Shown piece after piece: positions 1 through 11,369 of a DNA stretch of 64,000 bases. The notes below the pieces were generated by a model that saw nothing but the letters and a program-made list of their open reading frames with translations, was not told the origin of the DNA and ran no database searches. Each line of letters starts with the position of its first letter. Positions within the stretch are counted from its first letter, which is position 1. This stretch comes from Echinometra lucunter. Its lineage: Eukaryota > Echinodermata > Echinoidea > Camarodonta > Echinometridae. Both the position numbers and the translations under genes were made by a program. The stretch covers positions 15,392,606 through 15,456,605 of the forward strand of contig CM057167.1 of NCBI GenBank assembly GCA_029962745.1, given 5' to 3'.

Positions 1-455
1 AACGCTATTTAAAATGACATATTCAACACCCTTAAAATCGATTGACTCGCATGTAACGTGTGAAGTTTCAACAGCTCTGTCGATATGGTTTCCATGTAAC
101 ACGAGTCAATGCCATTTTCCGACCATAAAAGCTGCTCGTTTCGGGAAAATGAATTCGCATGATATCGATTAAATATCGATTGTCGCGTATATTTATCGTC
201 TGCTATGCATACAATGTTCTGGCTTTGATAAGCACAGGAATTTTCGTCCAGTTATTATTTATTTTGTGATAATAATAGCACGGCAACAAGGGAAGGAAAT
301 GTGAAAAATCAATGAGTATGACTTTGTGTCTCAAATACACGTAGGCCTAAATAAAGAGGCGCACTTGAAATAGAGAGATGGGCTTCTTACAGCAGTTACA
401 GAGAGAGAATAACTGGCAAATTCCCTATTACCTATCTTTCTGCTTATGGTAACCT

Positions 456-595
456 GGGGAGCATTTCATGAAGAGTGTTGTCGGTGATTTTCACCGACTA
501 ATTTGCTCTCGGCCATTCAGATGCAAGGATTTTCAGTAGCTTATAACAGTTGTCGGTGGAAATCACTGAACAAAACTGTTCATGAAACACCCCCC
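456..595. mobile_element. Foldback MITE of the GTTTCATGAAAC-end family, present only in copy A
   Basis: The left end reads GGGGAGCATTTCATGAA and the right end is its imperfect inverse, GTTCATGAAACACCCCCC. A second inner inverted pair (GTCGGTGATTTTCACCGAC against GTCGGTGGAAATCAC) makes it strongly foldback. The core GGCCATTCAGATGCAAGG resembles the core of the elements at 15575-15730 and 35141-35285. Copy B goes straight from the left to the right flank near 36822, so this is an insertion polymorphism. There is no coding capacity. A target duplication could not be fixed with confidence. Confidence 0.75.
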
Positions 596-1727
596 GGTTT
601 CTGTTTAGCCGGTGACTACTGAATTATGTCATTCCCATGGTTTAATGCAGGGGCTACTTGTTCATGTAAGCATTGGGTTAATATGTTTTTAAGCGAATGA
701 ATATCATGAATATCCTACTATGCATTGTCTGATAAGACATTTCTTGAACCGTTGAAAATTATTTCAGAAGCATTTTTCTTTTTAGATAATCTGCTGCTCA
801 TCTAATATCCAATGCATTCAATCCAATGGAAATTCATTCCACTTTCTATTTTTTTTAAACCATGTAACCATGGTAACGGGACCTTCGACCTCAATGTTGT
901 ACATTCATAGTCCTAACATAAATGCCAAATGCCATGTTATCGGAAGGGCTTGCAAAAAGGGCTATATACGTCACCCTTTATCTGTTAAGCAAGGCACAGC
1001 TGGAAAAAATGTCAAAATATGTGGCTTGTTTTCGTGTATAATATGCATCGTGAAGAAATGTACGGAAGAAACTCGCATATTGACATGTCATGATTAATGT
1101 CTGGTGCCATGTGCGTGTGCATCAATCGCCAATTTTCGGGGCACCCAAGACGAAGCGATTCGCGAAGTGGATGTGACAAGTTAGCAAGCGTGTTATGATG
1201 TTGGCACGTGGACCGTGCTAATTCTTACCGCAGCGACATCCGATTGAAGAGAAGAAATAAAGAAAGTATAAGCTCGGATTGGAATCTAACTTTCATCGGA
1301 TTAGACATGAAACATGCAAAACCTATTCGCTGCTTCTCATTTATTTTTTCAGCCCTTATACCTCCTTTTCCTTCAACTCGTTTTTCTACCTGTATTTATT
1401 CTAACAGTTCTCCTCCCCATCTTCTTATTCTGAAGTTTCTTTTTTTCCCGCCTTCCGTTCGTTTACTTTCTTTTCCATTTCACTATTCTCCACCCACATT
1501 TTCACATCTTCCCTGTGTCTTTTCTTGCTCTGCTTTCCATAATCACAATCTCTTGTCTTCTGAAGCTTAAAAGGAAAGAGATTACTGATATCGAACCAAG
1601 GTACTTTTTAGCTCGTTTTTCTTCATCGTCGTTGTGTGAATATAAGACTCCAACTTTCTCCCATTTCCTTCCTCTTTGCTAATGTACATACTATTTCTAT
1701 TCTCATTCTTTTACACTTTCTCCCCCC

Positions 1728-1728
<1 letters not shown>

Positions 1729-1781
<53 letters not shown>
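1729..1781. repeat. (CT)n microsatellite
   Basis: Near-pure CT dinucleotide repeat with two interruptions. The allelic copy is at 37941-37986 and differs in length. Confidence 0.97.
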
Positions 1782-1786
<5 letters not shown>

Positions 1787-1884
1787 GATTATCCCTTATT
1801 TGTCTCTCTTCAATCATCTTGTACTTTTTCGCTTCACATAGGCCTTGATGGATTTGGGGTACTTCATAGATCTTTGAAGAATTT

Positions 1885-1887
<3 letters not shown>

Positions 1888-1918
<31 letters not shown>

Positions 1919-1932
1919 GGGGGGGGGGGGGG
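1888..1932. repeat. T30-G15 homopolymer pair
   Basis: A run of about 30 T passes directly into about 15 G. The copy B equivalent near 38092-38113 is much shorter (about 8 T and 12 G), so the tract is length-variable between haplotypes. Confidence 0.95.
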
Positions 1933-1979
1933 TCTCGTTTTTTCCCCTCAAAGGAGTACTGTCTTGTCTTCTTCTTTCT

Positions 1980-2189
1980 TCACTCTAAACATGAGGGATC
2001 AGATTGACCCGGAAAAGGTCCGTTGGATCCACACTCCGTGTCAAAAAATGACCTGAAATAAGGTCAGATGTGACCCAGAAGCAAGGTCTTCCAATGACCC
2101 TATTCCAGGTCATTTTTGACCCGGAACGGAGTGTGGCCCGAACAATAACTCTTTTCCGGGTCAATCTGACCCCGCCTTTTAAAGAGTGT
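1980..2189. mobile_element. Palindromic MITE with CACTCT ends, copy A
   Basis: The left arm starts CACTCTAAACATG and runs through GGATCAGATTGACCCGG. The right arm is its inverse, with TTGACCCGGAACGGAGTGTG inside and TTTAAAGAGTGT at the end. Nearly the whole element folds into one hairpin, with the pair TGACCTGAAATAAGGTCA near the middle. It has no ORF of its own. The allelic copy is at 38162-38370. Known parallel: short non-autonomous DNA elements mobilised in trans; the superfamily is not determined here. Confidence 0.75.
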
Positions 2190-3105
2190 TTCTTCAGAGT
2201 AATAACCCTTCTAGATCTAGGTCAGGCATAACCGTAAGGGCGCGTGACATACTGATGCGCTCTCTCACTTGCAATTGTATAGAGACCATTTAAGAGCAGA
2301 CTCTTCGTGTTTCGGAAACTAATACGGCAGAAGAGGACGCAGATGTATATTTTAATCAGCAAGGTATCAACATGTTCATTATTTATTGTCACTGATATGT
2401 AGTCAGGATGACTTATTTGCACCAATCTGGTTTTTTAAGAGGCCCTGTTTAATAACAACAATATGCAATAACACATTGTGAATACAAACTCATCACAGCG
2501 ACAAACAAAACTACAGCTTATACAAAAACCTTTGTTATCCTTTAAAGAAAATGTAGATTGTTGAATAGATATATATATTATCATATTTTGACATGTTTAC
2601 GTTTTAGTTTTAACGTCTTGAATATATATATTCTCCAAGTTTCTTTCAAAGGTGGTGTATATACTTTCTTCAGTCTAGCATGTCTAGAGGATGTTTGGAG
2701 GATACGATAATAATGGCACATGGCTTCAGTATTCCATCGTTTGCACATAAGCAGGTATTCATTATACAACCCCGCATTAAAGAAAGTCAATGTATATATA
2801 ATCATGATAATCTGGCCTGAATGAATCTACCGAAGATATGAACTTGTTTTTCCATTTTTGTTTTGTATTACATGTACCTGAATCATCAACAGCCAGAGCA
2901 ACCCTCGGTTTGCAGTGATCACACTGGGTAGTGTTGAATGGCTACTCCGGACAGCCCAAGGTCGCTCCCCGACCCCACACTGTCTTGGTCGTGTTAAGTA
3001 CATAATGGAGAAATCCAAACGCCTGTCAAACAACGCTTTAATAGCCTCTGCATTCAATGCCAGTGATGAGCTTCACATGTAGGTGATGAAGTCAGTAAAT
3101 GAGAT

Positions 3106-3111
3106 GAATAT
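3106..3111. repeat. Target-site duplication GAATAT (left copy)
   Basis: GAATAT occurs here, again at 12375-12380, and once only at the empty site in copy B (39282-39287). That is what a 6-bp target-site duplication looks like. Confidence 0.85.
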
Positions 3112-3364
3112 TCAGGCGTTCAGGCGTGTTTTATTTCTCATGTAACGTAAATACATATCAAACAAACAAACAGAAATTACAATATAAGAAAAAATGATAT
3201 ACAAAATTGAAGCAAGTTGGCAATAGATACATAGATACATATACAAAACCTATAGCACGATTATACAGCAAATAGGGAAAACATGAGAAATGAGGAACTA
3301 AAAAAAGCAAAGCTTGTAAAACATTAGTTCCTCGGTGATCAAATACAATTATCAAGTTATAAAG
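3112..3364 (-). other. LINE 3' UTR and terminal 8-bp repeat
   Basis: On the minus strand this AT-rich tail ends GAAATAAAACACGCCTGA followed by a second CGCCTGA unit, i.e. ACGCCTGA repeated twice, then the GAATAT target copy. Short terminal tandem repeats of this kind are established for CR1-type LINEs, where they replace a poly-A tail. The AATAAA immediately upstream may serve as polyadenylation signal. Confidence 0.65.
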
Positions 3365-6300
3365 TCAAAATAAATTTGTATATACCAAATTATGGAGGAT
3401 ATACATTGCCTTTGTAGAAAAAATGAAAAAAAAAAAAAACCCCATAAAATTAGAGAAAAAGAAGGCTATAGAAGAAGAAGAAAGATAAATGTGAAAGAAG
3501 GAAGAGAGAAGGAACATAAAAGGAAGAAAGGAGAAGAAACAAAGACATAGATGTGAATAGAGGGTTCCACGTGTCAGACATTTCAAGCTAAATAGAGGGA
3601 GAGAAAAAGAATTAGATGTACGACTGTAAAATTAATTGTTTTAATTGTTTTTGAAGGGGGAGAGCCTGGAATCAATTTGAGAGATGGGTGAATTTCATTC
3701 CAGTACTTAGGTCCAGTGAAGATTACAGTTTTTTGGGCAAGGGATGTCCGTAAGAACGGAGAATGATACTGATTTGATTGTCGTGTGGGATATGAGTGAA
3801 TTTCACAATTCCTTGTGAAAATAGCAATAAGAGGGGAGGGCAGCGCGTTTTGTGATAACTGAAAACATGAAATTCCTAAGTGCCAGTTATATAGATCTTC
3901 TATTTTTAATATTTTATTATTGAAAAATAAGATGTCGGTGTGAGAACGAAAGTGAACATTATGTATTATTCTGAGGGATTCGTTTTTGTAAAATAGTATT
4001 CTATTACTAAAAATCTTGGAGGAGTTGCCCCACGCTAAGATTCCATATGTTAGATAGGGATAAATAAGTGTCGTATAAAGCGATAATAAAATTTGAAAGG
4101 GAACATATTGCTTTATTTGTTAATAACGCCAATATTTCTTGATACTAATCTGCACAAGTAGTCAATATGAAATTTCCAGGAGAGTTTGTCATCAATAAGA
4201 TCCCAAGAAACTTAGTACATTGGACCCGTTGAAGATCTTTTCCATTAATATGTACAGGGCCTGGGAGAGAGTCAATAGAATTACTGAATATCATGTAATG
4301 TGTTTTGTTAATATTTAAGGATAATTTGTTTGCTCTTATCCAGTCTTGTACATAAACTAATTCGAATTGATTTTATTCAGGAGAATTGTGGATCACGTTC
4401 GGAAAGGAAAATATTAGAGTCATCAGCGAATAATATGAATGATAAGATATTAGAAGATTTTTTGAAATCATTGAGGTATAAATAAAAAGGAGCGGACCCA
4501 AAGGGAACCCTGCGGAACACCGCATCTAATTGTTTTAGTTGAAGATGTTGTGTTGTTTATATATGTAAATTGCTTTCTTTCGGTCAGGTAGCTCCTGAAC
4601 CACTCCAAGGCCCTCCCTCTAATTCCATAGTATGAAAGTTTATATAACAAAATTTCGTGATCTATAGTGTCGAAGGCCTTGGAGAAGTCCAGGAACAAAC
4701 CTATTGTATGCGAATGGTTATCAATGGCACGAATTATTTGATCAATAAGAATTATCATAGCATGGTCTGTAGCATGTTTTTTGCGAAAACCAAATTGATT
4801 ATCTGATAGTATTTTACAACTAGATAAAAATTTAATCAGACGAGAATAAACAAGTTTTTCTAAGATTTTCGAAAATGAAGTTAACAAGGAAATCGGTCTG
4901 TAATTTCCTCGATCGAGTGGGTCACCTTTTTAAAAATTGGAATTACTTTCGCTATTTTCATTTTAAGAGGGACTGTTCCGGTAAGTAATGATAGATTGAA
5001 TATATGTGTAAGTGGGACAATAATTTCAGACATAATATGTTTCAAGAGAGAATTAGTAATGCCATCATATCCAGCAGCTTTTTTATCCTTTAAGTTGTTA
5101 GTAATATCAATAATTTCTTCTGGCTGTATAGGTGTTAGAAATAAAGATTGTGTATTAGGTTGGTCTAGACTTGAGTAAAAGGGTCGATTTGATGGGGGTA
5201 TGTCTTGGGCAAGGTTGGGTCCGATATTAACAAAAAAATCATTGATGCTTTCGGCAATTTCATCTGGGTTTTGCAAACAAACATCATTAACCTTGATTTC
5301 AGAAATATAAGTTTTAGAGTTTTTCCGGTTGAGTGCATTATTAATCAATTTCCATGTATGTTTGCTGTCATTTTTGTGTTGTTCAAATTGTTTGAAAAAA
5401 TACTCCTTTTTGGCATTACGCAAGACAGAAGTCAAAGTATTCTTGTAACACTTGTATTTTCTTTCACGTGTCTCTGTAGGTTTAGATTTATATCTGTAAA
5501 ATAAGCGATTTTTCCTATTTATTGAGCGTAAAAGTGATTGGGAAATCCAAGGGTAGCGCGGGATCTTTTTATAATCAGACTTTCGATTAGAACTTTTCAA
5601 AGGAATATCTCTATCAAAGCACTTTGTGAAGTGATCAAGGAATAAATCAAAAGCCACATTGGCATCATTATTATTAAGGACACCTTGCCAATCAACTGTT
5701 CCTAAACTATGTTTTAGTTTGTCCATGTTTGACTTATTCATTTTACGATAAGTACTAATAGAATTATTCTTTGGTTTGGAAGATGCAATTATAGGTAGGA
5801 ACGTATAAATTGGAAAATGGTCACTTAAGTCTGAGATGATGATGCCAGAATTAGCGAACTCCGGAGAATTGGAAAAAATGTTGTCAATAAGTGAGGCAGA
5901 CGAATTTGTTATTCTGGTTGGCTTATTGATCAGAGGTATAAATGACTGTGACAACATAATATCAAGAAATTCCTGACAGAAGACATCCAGTTCTGAGCGC
6001 AAAAGATTAATATTAAAATCGCCCATTAGGAAGCAATGTTTGGAGTTAAGATGATTTGATGAAACTATTGACTGTATAGCTGCAATAAAATCTACATGAT
6101 TAGAATGTGGAGGTCGATATACGACTCCAACAATTATATTTCTACTGTTGGGTACATGTATTTCAATGAGAATAGTTTCAACAGCTTGTGACATAAAACA
6201 CAATTCATGTAATAATCTATACCTTAGTTTTGACGAAATATATAAAGCTACACCACCGCCACGCTTTTCAGCTCTAGAATTTGTTTCAAGAGTAAAACCA

Positions 6301-6710
6301 TCAAGAGAGTAAGAAGAAACGGACTCGTCTCGTAACCATGTCTCAGACAATCCCATTACTGAGCACTGAAATTTCAGAGTGCTGACAATATATTTGAAAT
6401 ATTCAAAGTTTCTGTTTAAGCTCCTTATGTTGAAATGTAGTAATGAAAAGTTTTTTTCGAAATGAGGCGAAATCGTATTAAACTGGGAATCAGTAATATA
6501 TTCAGATGTTTGGAACTTAGAGGCAGTATCATTGTCATCAATATGATATTTAAATTCAGGAGTATTTGCCGTAAGTTTGGAAGCAAAATCTGCTTCACGA
6601 AGGTTATCATTATTGGAATTAACGACATCGATGTCAGAAAAATTAAATGAAGAGAAAATCAATTCATCATCCTGTAAGGAGTAAAAAGGAAACATATTCA
6701 TGGCAGCCAT
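3365..6710 (-). pseudogene. LINE ORF2: AP-endonuclease plus reverse transcriptase, frameshifted
   Basis: The first open segment (6710 to 4881, 609 codons) has an AP-like endonuclease: HFNIRSL with N93, LSETWL with E123, a GGGVALYI block, GVVYRPP, GDFNINLL (D231, N233) and SDHFPI (D297, H298), about residues 88-310. RT begins with KAAGYDGIT and IAKVIPIFKK. A one-base change in an A-run near 4925 shifts frame; the second segment (4887 to 4468) has LDFSKAFDTIDH (motif A) and GVPQGS (motif B). Frame shifts again near 4495, and the catalytic FADD (motif C) lies at 4419-4430 in another frame. More shifts follow; a late segment encodes TGPKYWNEIHPSL and stays open to 3365. Known role: nicks target DNA and copies LINE RNA by target-primed reverse transcription. 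As assembled it is not translatable as one protein; homopolymer sequencing error is a real alternative to decay. The start chosen is the first Met of the open frame. Confidence 0.9.
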
Positions 6711-9700
6711 GTCGTCTTCATAGGATCATCAAGCACGTTCCCTAGAATGAAAATCTCATTAGAAGCATCTTTTGGAATCAGTTGAAATTGTGAGACACGT
6801 GGAAGGAAGAAAGAGTCGAAATAATAGATGCTCACAGCGTCAGAAGATGAGGAATAATAAAAACAAAGAAAATGAAGGAAGAAAAGAACACAAACAGATA
6901 GAAGTAAAGGTGTAAAATGGACATCAGACGTCAATATTCTAGTATTAAGCCTTGAAGGGTACCTTGTTTGCAAGAAAAAAAATTCACAGTTAATAAAGTT
7001 CATGACACAGGAGTGAGCAGAATAAAGGCAATCAAATCCTCACAGGGAAAGAACATATCACAATCGTTAAATGGATATTCATGTGTCACATGACTACATG
7101 TAAATAAACTAAATCACATTTGAATATATAATGAAATGCAGACGTGAGTACTGGCTATCAGCTCCACTCGAGGGAAATCTATGACCAGTACAGCTGTACA
7201 CGTTGTAGCAGGTCATGTCTGCGTACACTATTCAAATACAGTACAACGTTAGAAACGCGGAAAACACACACACCCGATAACTGCAGTAAAGAACAACCCT
7301 GTAAAGTACAAATCTTTGGAAAGTTAAAGAAAAAGAAATTCCTCAGCCAGGTGAATGTATATATCAGCTTGGCACGCAAAACGTCTAACAGAATAATAAT
7401 GAGAGAGAAAATGCAATACGATCGAGATCGAAATGAAGCCGGATGTATGTTGTAATTTATCCTGAAAGAAATTATCAGAAAGATTGTCAATTTAATTAAG
7501 AAACAATAAGCAGCCTCGCTGAGAAAGGTTATGACCAATATCAGGTCTACGTTCAGTTAGACTGGTTTAAGTTAATAGCGTTGAGTTTACTCCCAGAAAG
7601 ACTTATACTTGAATGAATATCTAAATCATGTAAGAAAAGCAAACATTTATCCGACTTTGCACCTGCTGATCTATTTGAGTAATAGGTTTTAAATCAAAGA
7701 TAAGGAAAATTTTGCAGTAATAGTAGATGCCAAATTGTATTTTACACAGATACACAATAAGATCTCAGATTGATGAGATGTAATGTTCAAAATTAGCGTT
7801 GAATTTGAGATATTTTGCAAATGTCAAGTTTCCCTGAAGATTTTATAAGAAGAAATGGTTCAGTCTTCAGGTCAAAAAGGGTCTAAGTTAATGAAACAAA
7901 ATGTTCTCAAGCGTATTTGGGTGTGTTAAAAATGAAATAGTGGTTCTTAAAGTTTGGATAAATGGATTCTATATGAAATTTGAAGAAGCAAGTTAGATCT
8001 CAGATTTATGAAATATAATGACAGAAATGGTTTGGATTGCAATGTCCAAATCAATTGATACATTAAGGATCTCAAGGTTAATTTGAAAAAAAAAAAAATA
8101 ATCTCCTCAGTGGGAAAGATTATATCACAGATCAAGGTGATATGTCGTACGAATCATCTACGACATTACTCATACCTCAATGAGACATTATGTTCAAAAA
8201 ACAAATTATCATTTTACTGCTCGGATTCTGTTGAACTAGCTGATACAAGATAGAGACTTAACTCTGTAGTTCAAAAAGACATAAGTATCATTTGGAACCA
8301 TATGAGTATGATTATATAAAAGTTCACCTGTCAAACAAAGGATATAGGTAACAGTGCCTGATATTCAGACAGATTCTGTATGTAGATCAAATCTAGAAAA
8401 AGAAAATCAATATCAGTTTAGTGATTAATGGATTCCATATAAAGTATTGTCTTTTTACAACTTAGATTCTGTTGAATCCTGTAGTTGAAAAACACCTACA
8501 TATAATTTTGAACCATATGAGTGAGAGCATCTAAAAGTTCACCTCTTCGACGAAGGTAATAAGTAACAAAGTCTGATATTCAGACAGATTCTGTATGTGC
8601 TAAACAAAAAATGGATTCCATATGAAGTATTGTCATATTACAGCTAGATTCTGTTGAACTAGCTGATACAAGTTAGAGACTTAACTATGTAGCTCAAAAA
8701 CACATGAATATCATTTGAACCATGAGAGTATCTAAAAATTCACCTCTTTGACAAAGGAGATAAGTACGATGCCTGGTATTCAGACAGATTCTGTATGTAG
8801 ATCAAATCTAGAAAAAGAAAATCAATATCAGTTTAGTGATTAATGGATTCCATATAAAGTATTGTCTTTTTACAACTTAGATTCTGTTGAATCCTGTAGT
8901 TGAAAAACACCTACATATAATTTTGAACCATATGAGTGAGAGCATCTAAAAGTTCACCTCTTCGACGAAGGTAATAAGTAACAAAGTCTGATATTCAGAC
9001 AGATTCTGTATGTGCTAAACAAAAAATGGATTCCATATGAAGTATTGTCATATTACAGCTAAGATTCTGTTGAACTAGCTGATACAAGTTAGAGACTTAA
9101 CTCTGTAGCTCAAAAACACATGAATATCATTTGAACCATGAGAGCATCTAAAAATTCACCTCTTTGACAAAGGAGATAAGTACAATGCCTGGTATTCAGA
9201 CAGATTCTGTATGTAGATCAAATCTAGAAAAAACTAAAGAAAAAAAAAAAAAAAAAAAAAAAGAAGTTCAATCTCAGTTTTGTTAGAAGTTTCCAAAATT
9301 TCAGACCTCTGGTTATAAGACCTGTCACCAAATATATGTATGTTCAAGTAACTATATTATCAGGTTCCATAAGCTGAAATGATTCAGGTTACAAGTTACT
9401 CTAGATTCACAAGAATAGTATTACATAATATCATCGCAATCAACGGAGCAAGAAAATCCTGATTTTTTACCACTGTAATGGTTTCAAAATAAGAATAAGG
9501 AAAATTCACTAGTAGTGCTTCATAGTCAAGTAGGTCCAGTTGTATTCTGGACGAATTAAGATATTCAAACTCTGATTTATGAGTTAAAAAGTTCAAAATA
9601 AATATCATTTTGAACCATATGAGTATGAGTATATATAAGTTCACCTGTCCCACAAAGAATATAGGTAACAGTGCCTGATATTCAGACAGATTCTGCATAT

Positions 9701-11369
9701 AGATCAAATCTAGAAAAAAGAAAATCAATATCAGTTTAGTGATTAATGGATTCCATATAAAGTATTGTCTTTTTATAACTTAGATTCTGTTGAACCCTGT
9801 AGTTGAAAAACATCTAAATATAATTTTGAACCATAAGAGTGAGAGCATCTAAAAGTTCACCTCTTCGACGAAGGTAATAAGTAACAAAGTCTGATATTCA
9901 GACAGATTCTGTATGTGCTAAACAAAAAATGGATTCCATATGAAGTATTGTCATATTACAGCTAGATTCTGTTGAACTAGCTGATACAAGTTAGAGACTT
10001 AACTATGTAGCTCAAAAACACATGAATATCATTTGAACCATGAGAGTATCTAAAAATTCACCTCCTTGACAAAGGAGATAAGTACGATGCCTGATATTCA
10101 GACAGATTCTGTATGTAGATCAAATCTAGAAAAAGAAAATCAATATCAGTTTAGTGATTAATTAATTCCATGTAAAGTATTGTCATTTTACAGCTTAGAT
10201 TCTGTTGAACCATGTAGTTGAAAAACACGTAAATATCATTTTGAATCATATGAGTTAAGAGCATCTAAAAGTTCAGCTCTTCGACGAAGGAAATAAATAA
10301 CAATGCCTGATATTCAGACAGATTTTGTATGTAGTTCAAATCTAGAAAAACAGAAATTCAAGCTCACCTTTGTGAGAGACACTATATACTGCTCGAGAAC
10401 CACTTGAAACACAGTAGTAACCCGATGAATAAAGCAAGATTTAAAAAAATAAAAAATAAAAAAATAAAAAAAAAAATCAGATACTCTATATGGCAACAGC
10501 CAGCAATACTTGACCCTCATAATCAAGAGAAAGGAGAAAATCCTAGTTCAATCAACAGGAGGTTCTTTAGCTTTAGATTTGTTACTCCATAAAAATTTGA
10601 TTTTCAACAAATTAAGTAGTGCTTGATGTTCCAGAACACTAGGTATATGGAAGAAAAAAAAAAATAGATCTCCAATTTTACGAGATAAAGGGTCAACAAG
10701 TTTTGTATAAAAATGTCAAAATTATCGAATAGACTCTTGGGTTATAGTTTCAAGAAATAGCCTTCCAAAATATAAGATTACATTTCCAAATATTAGACCT
10801 CAGATTTATGAGGCCTAATAGACGTGTGTTCAAACAATTCCATAAGTTCAAATGATTCAGGTAACAGGCTACTCTAAGTTCACACACAAAAAAAAAACAA
10901 GTTATGCAAAATGTTTTCCAAATCAAATGAACAAGGAAATCTTGATATTTACCACTGTAATGATTTCAAGATAAAAAATAAGGAAAATTAAGTAGTAGAG
11001 ATATTTGTTCAGGTAGATCAACTGTACTGTGGATGAAGTAAAGTGTTCAAACTCTGGTTTGTGAGTTACAAAGTTCGAAAACTGTTTGGGTCATAAATTC
11101 CAAATCATGCTGATATCAGAATAATTCCAACAAGTGCATACTTCTAAATTTGAAGGATTACATATCAAGTACAAGATGTAGATCTGGGTTATGTTATCTA
11201 TTTTGTAGTAAAGGAGTATTCATCACTGATCATCAGATGTAAGATCATCAGGAAAAAATTAAATTCAATAACAAAGATAAATCAATCTCACATCCACTGG
11301 TAACATCTTGTGTTTTGATCCAATTCCAATAAGAGAAGAGAAGGATACTCAGATGTAGACTTGCGCTAG
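6711..11369 (-). other. 4.66-kb spacer between LINE ORF1 and ORF2
   Basis: This AT-rich stretch separates the two LINE ORFs. No ORF above about 120 codons occurs and none resembles a known domain. Most of 7600-11340 is made of degenerate recurring phrases (for example CTCAGATTTATGA, TCAGACAGATTCTGTATGT, CTGTTGAACTAGCTG); the best-preserved part is the array at 8200-10340. LINE ORFs normally overlap or lie within a few hundred bases, so this is either an unusual element-internal repeat region or an older nested insertion. I found no clear internal target duplication that would prove nesting. Confidence 0.7.
8200..10340. repeat. Tandem array of alternating about 215/200-bp monomers inside the LINE
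   Basis: The phrase ATTCAGACAGATT recurs at 8363, 8578, 8778, 8993, 9194, 9679, 9896, 10096 and 10312. Spacings are 215, 200, 215, 201, 485, 217, 200 and 216, i.e. a dimer of about 415 bp repeated, with one longer interval (9194-9679) that holds an A-tract and about 270 bp of diverged sequence. Neighbouring dimers 8363-8777 and 8778-9193 are close to identical, showing recent local amplification, while the outer units are more diverged. Confidence 0.9.

Noticed and set aside
8363..10312. CRISPR-like array
   Set aside because: Repeat phrases are 200-215 bp apart, the intervening DNA is itself repeated, and the genome is eukaryotic.
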